A stretch of DNA of 64,000 bases from Lactobacillus sp. LL6. Lineage in GTDB: Bacteria; Bacillota; Bacilli; Lactobacillales; Lactobacillaceae. The translations under genes and the position numbers were made by a program. The DNA is taken from positions 1,550,001 through 1,614,000 of the forward strand of contig NZ_VLLR01000001.1 in the NCBI RefSeq assembly GCF_007570935.1. Reading direction: 5' to 3'. Positions 1-6,666 of this stretch are shown piece by piece (the first letter of the stretch is position 1; every line of letters starts with the position of its first letter). The notes under the pieces were generated by a model. The model did no database searches and was not told the DNA's origin. It saw only the letters and a program-made list of their open reading frames with translations.

Positions 1-266
1 TAAGAAATAACTTACAATATCAAGGATTAATCATAACCGATGATCTACAAATGGGTGCCATTACCGAATATGGTCGTATGAGTCATCAAAATGTTGATGT
101 TTTAGCATTACAGGCTGGAAATGACCTTTTGTTAGGCGGTGATTATCAAAGTGGCATCCCTGCCATTAAAGAAGCTATAAGAAAAGGACAAATTTCCGAA
201 AAGCAAATTAATAAATCTGTCAAAAGAATTCTTAAATTAAAGCAAAAACTAAATATTTTAAAATAA
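1..266 (+). CDS. glycoside hydrolase family 3 protein, C-terminal fragment (cut by window edge)
   Basis: The reading frame is open from base 3 and ends with TAA at 264-266, so this is the tail of a gene that starts outside the window. The segment GLIITDDLQMGAI near the start matches the active-site region of GH3 enzymes (NagZ/beta-N-acetylglucosaminidase branch), where the second Asp of TDDL is the expected nucleophile. The following ALQAGNDLLLGGD stretch and the helical end (KQINKSVKRILKLKQKL) also fit the end of a GH3 TIM barrel. Substrate specificity cannot be judged from about 88 residues. A terminator follows at once. Confidence 0.8.
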   Translation, partial: RNNLQYQGLIITDDLQMGAITEYGRMSHQNVDVLALQAGNDLLLGGDYQSGIPAIKEAIRKGQISEKQINKSVKRILKLKQKLNILK

Positions 267-271
267 AAAAA

Positions 272-300
272 GAACCTTGTTAATTCAAGGTCCTTTTTTT
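272..300. terminator. bidirectional terminator
   Basis: ACCTTG/CAAGGT stem with one flanking mismatch. A-runs precede and T-runs follow, so it can serve the GH3 gene (plus) and the NERD gene (minus) whose stop overlaps it. Confidence 0.75.
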
Positions 301-2467
301 ATAGAATGGTTATTCCAAGCAAAGTACTTACAACTACTGCAATAGCAATTGGAACTACTGCATCCAGCTTACCTTCTTCAAGAGTTTGTAAGGTTTTATC
401 TCCATCATTATAGGACAAAGCTAAAGAGTTAATTGTTTGCTCATTTTCCTTCAATAGCTTATCCTCATCTTGAATAATGGTAGCAAGATGTTCCACGTTT
501 AAGCCAATCTCACCACTTAATTGAATCTCCGCATCAGTCAAGCGACTCATAAAGTAAGGCAAAATTGATGAAAGAGAGTTGTACTTTTGGAATTGTTGTT
601 CAAATTCAATCAACTCATTCACAGCATTATTTAGCTCTGCTATTACTTTTTCTAGCTCTTCGATGCTATGTAATTGATTCCAAATATTCTGACTTAATTC
701 AGCACCTGAATATTGATCAAGATATGGGAAAAACTCATAATTATCATGTGCTTTTTCATAAACAATTGCATTCGACTCTAATGCTCGCGTAATTCGTTCA
801 ATTCCTTGTTCATCTAGTTCCATGTTGGCAGTATCACGATGAACTGCATGATTTAATTCTGCAGGATTAACAATTAGAGTTCGATTATAATCACGATAAT
901 AATTTGGATTATCAATTAAGAAATCCTGTTTTTCAGGATTTGTTCGATTAACAATTACCAACAAACTTCTAATTGCATCTGCTCGCAAAAGTTTTTCAAC
1001 TAGATGGTCAGCAAATAATCCTCGAGTTTCTAATTTTAATTTTTGATAAACTGCATCTTTATGAAGAGCAATTTGATTACGAATTTTAGCTTTATCTAAT
1101 TCACTCTTTGCTCGATAAATTCGTCCTTCCTCAATATCACGAGATTGAACTTCAATTAAGAAAATTCCTGCTGGAGTGATAGCAATATGAGCAATTTGAA
1201 TATAATCACCATTTTTAGTTGGTAAAGTAACATTATTCAAAATTTGAACTGTTGAATCACCCTTAAGCTTTTCAATTGCTTCTGCTTCACCAGCTGTTTC
1301 TGCTAGCATAGCACTTAATTTTTTATAAGCGTCTTGTTTACTGTTACCTTTAAAAATTTCAACAGGTCTTAAATACCATTGTAAATCAGCAATTTTTTTA
1401 TAAATAGCTGAATCCGGCTGACGTAATACCGCAATTTTACTATATAAATCATTTACTTCATTATTATAAGCAGCAAAAGTACTATTAATAAGGTCAATTC
1501 CTGTAAGATTATTCATTGATAAATCATGAGAAATTTGATCTTGCTTACTCTCTTTTTTTCCTTTTCGCTTACGTCCAACATATTCGGCTTGCTGAAGAGT
1601 ATCAATAGCTTTAGAATCACTCACTTTTTGATAATTAAACCAATTATAGGTTCCAGTTGGAGCACCATCTTTAATTTTTTCAACTTGCTTCAATTTGGCA
1701 GAGATAATGTTGTCATACTTCTTTCGCACTTGTTCTACTTTGCTAGGGACACTATAGAAATCACTATATTTTTCTAAAGAAAAGACTTCGCCGCTCTCTC
1801 CGCAAAATAAGCGTTGTACAATTTTGCCATTTTTGTATGTTGTTAATAAATATCCAGCCCTGCTAATTGAAAACTCTCGCACTTGTGTAAGTTCACCAGT
1901 TATAGCATAAACTAATTGATAATGACGAAAGCCACCCTTATCATATATATCTCTGATTAATAAATCTCCACGTTCACTTTTAAGTATTCGATAATCATCA
2001 TGACCATCTGAATCTGGCTGAACAAAACCATCTATTTTGTCAATTAAATCAACTATCTTATCATTAAAAGTTTTATATTCTGGTGTAAACTTCTTTTGAA
2101 TTGTTTCAACTTTAGATTTAATTTGTAATAATTCATTATACGTTTTTTCTAAGCGTGTTTTATGCCACACTGTATAAATAGCATACTCTGCCAGCAGAAT
2201 ACCAATACTCAATACGAGCATCAGCCAAAACTTTCCCCCATTAAAACTCAATACTGTTCCCATTGCACACATAATAAAAATAGTAATGAGAAGTGGTACC
2301 CAAATTTGGGGCATTTTAGTTTCAACTCGATTAACCTTGCTTTCTGAGATGGTCGTAATTTTATCAGTTATCTGTTGGTATATTTTAGATTGATTAGCTG
2401 CTTGATCTCCAACTAATTCACGCTGCTTGGTAAGAATCTCCTTATCAAAGTCTTTATTAACAGCCAT
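299..2467 (-). CDS. membrane protein with NERD (nuclease-related) domain
   Basis: A 722-residue protein. Near the N-terminus (about residues 52-105) are two hydrophobic segments. A coiled, charged region follows, then a NERD-like domain around residues 400-545: VTLPTKNGDYIQIAHIAITPAGIFLIEVQSRD has the NERD pattern of conserved Asp/His then GIFxIEV-K/Q. The protein ends with a hydrophobic tail, so it is probably membrane-anchored at both ends. A GTG nine bases upstream is in frame, but the ATG at 2465-2467 lies 11 bases after GGAGG, while the GTG is only two bases after it; the ATG is preferred. The NERD lysine position is Gln here (EVQ instead of EVK), so nuclease activity is uncertain. It may be co-transcribed with the 236-residue gene upstream. 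Function unknown. Confidence 0.75.
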   Translation of the reverse strand: MAVNKDFDKEILTKQRELVGDQAANQSKIYQQITDKITTISESKVNRVETKMPQIWVPLLITIFIMCAMGTVLSFNGGKFWLMLVLSIGILLAEYAIYTVWHKTRLEKTYNELLQIKSKVETIQKKFTPEYKTFNDKIVDLIDKIDGFVQPDSDGHDDYRILKSERGDLLIRDIYDKGGFRHYQLVYAITGELTQVREFSISRAGYLLTTYKNGKIVQRLFCGESGEVFSLEKYSDFYSVPSKVEQVRKKYDNIISAKLKQVEKIKDGAPTGTYNWFNYQKVSDSKAIDTLQQAEYVGRKRKGKKESKQDQISHDLSMNNLTGIDLINSTFAAYNNEVNDLYSKIAVLRQPDSAIYKKIADLQWYLRPVEIFKGNSKQDAYKKLSAMLAETAGEAEAIEKLKGDSTVQILNNVTLPTKNGDYIQIAHIAITPAGIFLIEVQSRDIEEGRIYRAKSELDKAKIRNQIALHKDAVYQKLKLETRGLFADHLVEKLLRADAIRSLLVIVNRTNPEKQDFLIDNPNYYRDYNRTLIVNPAELNHAVHRDTANMELDEQGIERITRALESNAIVYEKAHDNYEFFPYLDQYSGAELSQNIWNQLHSIEELEKVIAELNNAVNELIEFEQQFQKYNSLSSILPYFMSRLTDAEIQLSGEIGLNVEHLATIIQDEDKLLKENEQTINSLALSYNDGDKTLQTLEEGKLDAVVPIAIAVVVSTLLGITIL

Positions 2468-2537
2468 CAAATTCACTTCCTCCGTGGTTTTATCTTCTAT
2501 ACTTCCATTTTACTATAATTAATAAACTCTATTAAGA

Positions 2538-3248
2538 TTATTTATCCCACCATATGCTCCAGCGTTTTGTCGGTAAAAATAATCCTCCCACAGTTATAAT
2601 AATTCCTACAGCAATTGCAATTACTCTTAAAACCATCATCAATTCCTCAAAGAAAGTTAGACCAAGCGGGGAAGCAGGCAAATTCCCATAATAATAATGC
2701 TCAACAAGATCATAAAACTGACTGCTATTATATCCATAATGTTCAAAGTACTCATTAGGATTCATCTGATCTTTTTTACTTTTAGAAACATTACTTTTAC
2801 TTTGAAGAGATTTTGTATTATTAGGTTTTAAATTATATTCATGCATTAAACGAGCTACATAAATTGCTGCATTATCAATACTATGAGCAAAATTTACCGG
2901 GTCATCTTCTTCTTTTAATTCTACATAAATATATTTGTGATCTTCAAAAGAAGATGAAGGATTATGAAATTGAATCACGCCATATTTATCAACATAAGCA
3001 TGTACCTCATCTGCATTACCTCGTCCTTCACTAACTACAATTCCTGCAGGACGGTTATTATGATAATGTAGTCCTGTATTGCTATCTTTAACTTTAGTAA
3101 TCAATAAGTTATGTGCTGCTTTTGTGCTGATATAAGTATTGATATTAGGTATCTCTGGAAAAAACAATCCACTAAAAATAATAATGATAAGCATCCCTAG
3201 CCATACTAAGCTAAAACTTCTCCGCCTATCTTCTCTGCGTTCTCTCAT
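2538..3248 (-). CDS. hypothetical protein with N- and C-terminal membrane segments
   Basis: A 236-residue protein with a basic N-terminus (RERREDRRR), a hydrophobic segment at about 14-30, a long mostly polar exported-looking middle (about 35-200, many Asn/Ser/His/Tyr) and a second hydrophobic segment near 203-225. AGGAAG lies 11 bases before the ATG. It lies 70 bases upstream of the NERD gene on the same strand and may share its transcript. No family was recognised. Confidence 0.6.
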   Translation of the reverse strand: MRERREDRRRSFSLVWLGMLIIIIFSGLFFPEIPNINTYISTKAAHNLLITKVKDSNTGLHYHNNRPAGIVVSEGRGNADEVHAYVDKYGVIQFHNPSSSFEDHKYIYVELKEEDDPVNFAHSIDNAAIYVARLMHEYNLKPNNTKSLQSKSNVSKSKKDQMNPNEYFEHYGYNSSQFYDLVEHYYYGNLPASPLGLTFFEELMMVLRVIAIAVGIIITVGGLFLPTKRWSIWWDK

Positions 3249-3417
3249 CTGTTACCAATCTTCCTAATCATCTGAATTTAATGCACACAATTTCTACCTA
3301 TTGTATTGTATAATAATTTGTCTTATTACAAATAAAAAATTGAATAATTAGCTTCTATTTTACTAAATTTTTAACTAAAAATAAAAAATGACTAATTAAT
3401 TCTGCCAGAGTAATCTT

Positions 3418-3431
3418 ATTTCCCGGGAAAT
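3418..3431. repeat. intergenic palindrome ATTTCCCGGGAAAT
   Basis: A perfect 14-bp palindrome. It belongs to a small set ATTTCC(Y)(R)GGAAAT also found at 15290-15303, 38108-38121 and 40917-40930, all at gene borders. Role unknown. Confidence 0.5.
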
Positions 3432-3494
3432 TATCATTTTTAAAGTATTCAAAAAACTGTCAATTGTGTTTTTTGTCAAACCCACCATCCCCAC

Positions 3495-3553
3495 ATTACT
3501 CAACTTTTCCAAAAAAGAAGTCCAGACTTTTCATAGAAGGTCTGGACTTTTTT
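3495..3553 (+). repeat. slp-type terminator copy, inverted relative to 6533-6595
   Basis: About 60 bases with a strong hairpin (AGTCCAGAC...GTCTGGACT) and T-run. It reads almost the same as the minus strand of 6595-6533, which is the terminator just behind the minus-strand S-layer gene. In gene orientation this copy should follow an S-layer gene reading plus, but none precedes it, so it is probably a rearrangement relic. It also shields the silent S-layer gene from read-through on the plus strand. Confidence 0.7.
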
Positions 3554-3692
3554 GTCGCTTATATAATTGTTTTAACTACTTACTGCGCCATTTCTACTAA
3601 GACATAATTATTATTTGGGTCAAATTTACAACTTTAGTAATGCGAATTCCATATTTTGTCTACCCTGTTAATTATACTTAATAATTTTAGCA

Positions 3693-3747
3693 TGTTTTAT
3701 TAGGTATATTTAATAAAACAATGTATTTTTGTTAAGTATATTTAACA
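3693..3747. repeat. two tandem palindromes upstream of the silent S-layer cassette
   Basis: TGTTTTATTA, 8-base spacer, TAATAAAACA (3693-3720), then GTTAA gtatat TTAAC (3731-3746). Both are centred on a GTATAT(T) core. They could be operators or cruciform-forming sites. No matching structure lies before the active S-layer copy. Confidence 0.4.
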
Positions 3748-3870
3748 GCACCTTATTGAATTAGTTTTATAAACATAATATTTTTCCTTTATATAATATA
3801 CCTTAAAAACATCGTTATCATTTTTGTACTTTCTTTTAAAGGCCTGTTTTCTTTCCCCACCCTCCCACGC

Positions 3871-4144
3871 CGGACAATGCTTCAGGCGTGTGGCCTGTAC
3901 GCATGCTGACCCTTCAGCAAGACTTACTACCTCAGAAGACTTATAACCTTCTGGTTCTTGTCTTGAAGTGTTTTGTACATTATAGGCTATTACACTTGCT
4001 GAAGCTTTCGTCCTTTTGCATTTTTTGTTTTTTCAAGGAGGATTAGACCACATGAAGAAAAATTTACGTATCGTTAGCGCTGCTGCTGCCGCTTTACTTG
4101 CTGTTGCTCCGGTCGCTGTTTCTACTGTTTCTACTGCTAATGCA
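3871..4144 (+). repeat. left arm of perfect 274-bp S-layer inverted repeat
   Basis: Base-for-base identical, as read by eye, to the minus strand of 8707-8434. It holds about 180 bases of untranslated leader, the AAGGAGG ribosome-binding site and codons 1-31 of the S-layer precursor. Similarity stops at 3870 (upstream) and at 4145, the first base of the mature-protein codon. This is the substrate expected for slp segment inversion by homologous recombination. Confidence 0.95.
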
Positions 4145-5803
4145 GCTGTTACTGTAAACAACGCTACTGCTTCACAACAAACTCCAGTTAAGGCTAACGC
4201 ACTTACTGTTAACGTATCACTTAATGCTACTGCTGGTCAAACTACAGTTGCTGACGCAATCAAGTCAGTTAAGGTATCTGTAGATGGTGCTACTGTTAGT
4301 GCTAAGAACGTTGAAATCGTTAAGGCTGGTACTACTACTGCACTTTCAAACGACACTAAGTTAAACGCTGAAGACTCATACCAAGTTGTTGTTAAGAACT
4401 TTAACTTGACTGGTTTGACTACTGGTAAGGAATACACTATTGCAGGCGGTACTTTAGCAGGTAAGCCAGCAACTACTGCTTACAAGGCAAGTGAACTTTC
4501 ACAAAACCAAGCATTCACTAGTGACTCATTCCACTTAACTGACAAGAACTTAACTGGTACTCCATACTTCGTTAAGGATAACACTGTTGTAACTAACGGT
4601 GCCGTTTCAGTTGCTGCTTCAACTAAGACTGTTAGCGTTTCAGATGTTGTTAAGGCTATCAACGCTCAAAACTACACTGTTAAGATGACTGACGGTGCTT
4701 CAGCTAAGGTTATGAACAACGTTAACGTTGAAGCTGCTGTAAACTCAGCATTATCAGCTGCAGGTATCGAAGTTAAGAATGGTTCATTCACTATTCCAAG
4801 TTCAAATGTATTTACTGTTAACTTAACTGCTACTGCAAACAACGAAAAGAGTGCAACTCTTCCAGTTATTGTTTCATTCAATACTCAAGCATTGACTGAT
4901 GCAGAAGCTAAGACTTACCCAGTAATTACTTACAACAACAAGAACTACCAAGGTGCTAACCAAGCATTGTCATTAGCAAATGACGCTTCATTCAACTACA
5001 TGCCACTTAACTCAAGTGTTAACACTAAGGCTATTGAAGAAGCATTTACTGCTGTTGTTTCATCAGACAACTCTACTAAGTTGAATGTTAAGGTTGACGC
5101 TTCTAAGGTTAACACTGCAGTAGCTGGTACTTACCCAGTAACTGTAAGTGCAACTAACCCATCAGGCAAGACTTCAAGCGTTGTATTCAACTTAACTGTT
5201 GGTGCTAAGAATGCTGCTTACAAGACTGTTAAGACTGCAGGTAACATTTACACTGTAAATGGTAACAAGGCTACTCAAACTAACAACACTGTAACTGTTG
5301 GTCAAAACGTTGCAACTTTCGGTACTGTAACTATTGACGGTGTTGAATACACTCGTATCAACAGCGCAAGCTCAGACGAATTTGTACAATCTTCAGTATT
5401 TACTGAAGAAGTTGGTGTAGACAAGACTGTTATGCACGCAGCTGCTTACTACGACAAGGATGGTAAGGCTACTACTCTTGACGGCAAGAAGACTGCTGCT
5501 TCATTCAGCACTATTTCAGTAGTTGCTAAGCCTGTAACTATCAACGGTGCAAGCTACTACAAGATTGCTAACAAGGACGCTTACGTTAAGGCTTCAAACA
5601 TTGACGGTACTAAGCGTACTTTGAAGCACAACGCTTACATCTACGCAACTTCAACTAAGCGCGCAACTAAGACTGTTCTTAAGAAGGGTGAAACTGTTGT
5701 AACTTACGGCGGTTCATACAAGTTCAAGAACGGTAAGCGTTACTACCGTATTGAAGGCGCAACTGCAACTAAGAAGATGTACGTTAAGGTTGCTAACTTT
5801 TAA
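4052..5803 (+). CDS. slp: S-layer protein precursor, probably the silent cassette
   Basis: A 583-residue precursor with a 31-residue signal peptide (MKKNLRIVSAAAAALLAVAP...TANA) of the L. acidophilus S-layer type. The N-terminal self-assembly part is variable and rich in Thr, Ala, Val, Asn and Lys. The last ~60 residues (RTLKHNAYIYATSTKRATK... to YVKVANF) are the wall-binding SLAP domain. The start ATG at 4052 follows AAGGAGG; an in-frame upstream start at 4016 lies inside the leader and is rejected. Codon use is strongly biased (AAG, AAC, GGT, GCT, ACT), as in highly expressed genes. Upstream of the 274-bp repeat there is no good promoter like that of the minus copy, so this gene should be off in this orientation and become expressed after inversion. 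It is longer than the ~440-460-residue S-layer proteins best known in the group. Confidence 0.9.
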   Translation: MKKNLRIVSAAAAALLAVAPVAVSTVSTANAAVTVNNATASQQTPVKANALTVNVSLNATAGQTTVADAIKSVKVSVDGATVSAKNVEIVKAGTTTALSNDTKLNAEDSYQVVVKNFNLTGLTTGKEYTIAGGTLAGKPATTAYKASELSQNQAFTSDSFHLTDKNLTGTPYFVKDNTVVTNGAVSVAASTKTVSVSDVVKAINAQNYTVKMTDGASAKVMNNVNVEAAVNSALSAAGIEVKNGSFTIPSSNVFTVNLTATANNEKSATLPVIVSFNTQALTDAEAKTYPVITYNNKNYQGANQALSLANDASFNYMPLNSSVNTKAIEEAFTAVVSSDNSTKLNVKVDASKVNTAVAGTYPVTVSATNPSGKTSSVVFNLTVGAKNAAYKTVKTAGNIYTVNGNKATQTNNTVTVGQNVATFGTVTIDGVEYTRINSASSDEFVQSSVFTEEVGVDKTVMHAAAYYDKDGKATTLDGKKTAASFSTISVVAKPVTINGASYYKIANKDAYVKASNIDGTKRTLKHNAYIYATSTKRATKTVLKKGETVVTYGGSYKFKNGKRYYRIEGATATKKMYVKVANF

Positions 5804-5821
5804 TTAGAACTTAATTATAAA

Positions 5822-5855
5822 GAGAAAAAGTGAGATATATTCTCACTTTTTCTTT
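5822..5855 (+). terminator. terminator behind plus-strand S-layer gene
   Basis: GAAAAAGTGAGA ... TCTCACTTTTTC hairpin with T-rich 3' side, directly after the S-layer stop. Confidence 0.8.
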
Positions 5856-5882
5856 CAATTCATTTCTCCAAAATACAAACGA

Positions 5883-5922
5883 AAACCGCAGGTCCTCAAT
5901 ATTAAGGATCTGCGGTTTTTTT
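5883..5922 (+). terminator. second tandem terminator behind plus-strand S-layer gene
   Basis: AAAACCGCAG ... CTGCGGTTTTTTT hairpin. Two strong terminators in tandem fit a very highly transcribed gene. Confidence 0.8.
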
Positions 5923-5956
5923 GTGTTAAAAAATTATCTATTGTTAAACTTTAGTA

Positions 5957-6149
5957 CTTGCTATAATAATTTTTGGCACTACATACCCCTCCTTCATGAA
6001 CAAGGAGGTAAAAAGATATGAAGAACATAACTCTATTTGACAATTTACAAGTATAATAACATGTTTTCTAACTAATTCCAATATATTGATTTGTTACTAG
6101 TTTAATGTAATCACCAAACAAAAAAGACGAGCTTATGCTCGTTTTTTTT
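5957..6149 (+). ncRNA. candidate small RNA with sequestered ribosome-binding site and 12-codon ORF
   Basis: An extended -10 (TGCTATAAT, 5959-5967) starts a unit that ends at a strong terminator (ACGAGC ttat GCTCGT plus eight Ts, 6127-6149). Near its 5' end CCTCCTT (5988-5994) can pair with AAGGAGG (6002-6008) across a 7-base loop, hiding a near-perfect Shine-Dalgarno. The site precedes a 12-residue reading frame MKNITLFDNLQV (6018-6056). The layout resembles type I toxin messages, where translation is blocked by folding, but the peptide is not a known toxin and lacks a membrane helix. It may be a decayed toxin or a pure regulatory RNA. Confidence 0.45.
6018..6056 (+). CDS. 12-residue ORF behind a sequestered ribosome-binding site
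   Basis: MKNITLFDNLQV, preceded by AAGGAGG with 9-base spacing. The ribosome-binding site is ideal, but the peptide is very short and unlike any family recognised. Listed because the hairpin-controlled start makes translation plausible. Confidence 0.25.
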   Translation: MKNITLFDNLQV

Positions 6150-6159
6150 GTTATTTTTA

Positions 6160-6296
6160 TGCTATAATGAGATAAAGAAAAAAGAGTAGCTAATAGCTAC
6201 TCTTCAGGCCCGCTTTAAGAGCGGTGGTTATATTACGAGTAGTTAGACGCAGCTCATAACTTTCCCCAAAGTTATATATGTGAGCGGCGTTTTTTG
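6160..6296 (+). ncRNA. candidate antisense RNA (antitoxin) opposite the Hol_Tox toxin transcript
   Basis: An extended -10 TGCTATAAT (6160-6168) places a start near 6175. The RNA would contain a perfect AGAGTAGCT/AGCTACTCT hairpin (6183-6203), a CCGCT..AGCGG element and a terminator (GCTCATAACTTT...AAAGTTATATATGTGAGC then T6, 6252-6296). It lies convergent to the toxin gene at 6306-6398 and overlaps its predicted 3' untranslated region completely, which is the layout of convergent type I systems. Confidence 0.55.
6176..6203 (-). terminator. terminator of the toxin transcript
   Basis: On the minus strand, the perfect hairpin AGAGTAGCT att AGCTACTCT is followed by a T-run. It would end the toxin message about 100 bases past the toxin stop, inside the antisense transcription unit. 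Confidence 0.6.
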
Positions 6297-6305
6297 TTTG
6301 ATAAA

Positions 6306-6398
6306 CTATTTATCGTGATGGTTATCAATATACGACAAAAGCGCAATGATAAAAGAACCAAACATAATTGCAAGACTTAAAGCCTCGTAAACAGACAT
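6306..6398 (-). CDS. type I toxin, Hol_Tox (putative holin-like toxin) family
   Basis: A 30-residue peptide MSVYEALSLAIMFGSFIIAL then LSYIDNHHDK: the VYEALSLMI..FG.FIIALL pattern is the hallmark of the Hol_Tox family of small membrane toxins in lactobacilli and bacilli. It has one transmembrane helix and a charged C-terminus. AAAGG lies 10 bases before the ATG and is embedded in a CAGAAA cc TTTCTG palindrome (6403-6416), so initiation may be held down by structure. A promoter lies at 6489-6517 and a terminator at 6203-6176. It lies between the two S-layer genes, inside the segment that would invert. Confidence 0.8.
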   Translation of the reverse strand: MSVYEALSLAIMFGSFIIALLSYIDNHHDK

Positions 6399-6488
6399 CT
6401 GGCAGAAACCTTTCTGTAAGTGATTGTGCCATAGGCCTCACATCCAGGAGACAAAAACTGCCACCGCTCATAAAACTTGCCGATTAAT

Positions 6489-6517
6489 ATTATACCAAAT
6501 TAGAAAAACATTTCTAA
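6489..6517 (-). promoter_or_regulatory. promoter of the Hol_Tox toxin
   Basis: Minus strand TTAGAA - 17 bases - TATAAT. The leader of about 85 bases contains GAGCGGTGG (about 6464-6472), complementary to CCACCGCTC in its own 3' untranslated region (rc of about 6219-6227), so 5'-3' pairing is possible. Confidence 0.55.
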
Positions 6518-6532
6518 TGGTTCTTTTTTAAC

Positions 6533-6595
6533 GAAAAAAGTCCAGACCTTCTATAAAAAGTCTGGACTTTCTTTTTTTGGAAAAGTTGAGTAAGT
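6533..6595 (-). terminator. terminator of the active S-layer gene; inverted copy of 3495-3553
   Basis: Minus strand hairpin AGTCCAGACtttttatagaaGGTCTGGACT followed by T6. It shares about 60 bases with 3495-3553 in inverted orientation with only a few differences. Confidence 0.85.
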
Positions 6596-6666
6596 GAAGA
6601 ATAAATCTTCACAAAACTAAATAATTAGATATTTTTGATCCTTTGAAACTAGTAGGGAATAGCTAA

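Noticed and set aside
4237..4881. Minus-strand ORFs inside the plus S-layer gene (and the mirrored ones at 7915-8545)
   Set aside because: No ribosome-binding sites. They arise from the strongly biased codon use (no stops in the complement of GCT/GTT/AAC/ACT codons).
5830..6021. 63-codon plus-strand ORF behind the S-layer gene
   Set aside because: It runs through two terminators and has no ribosome-binding site.
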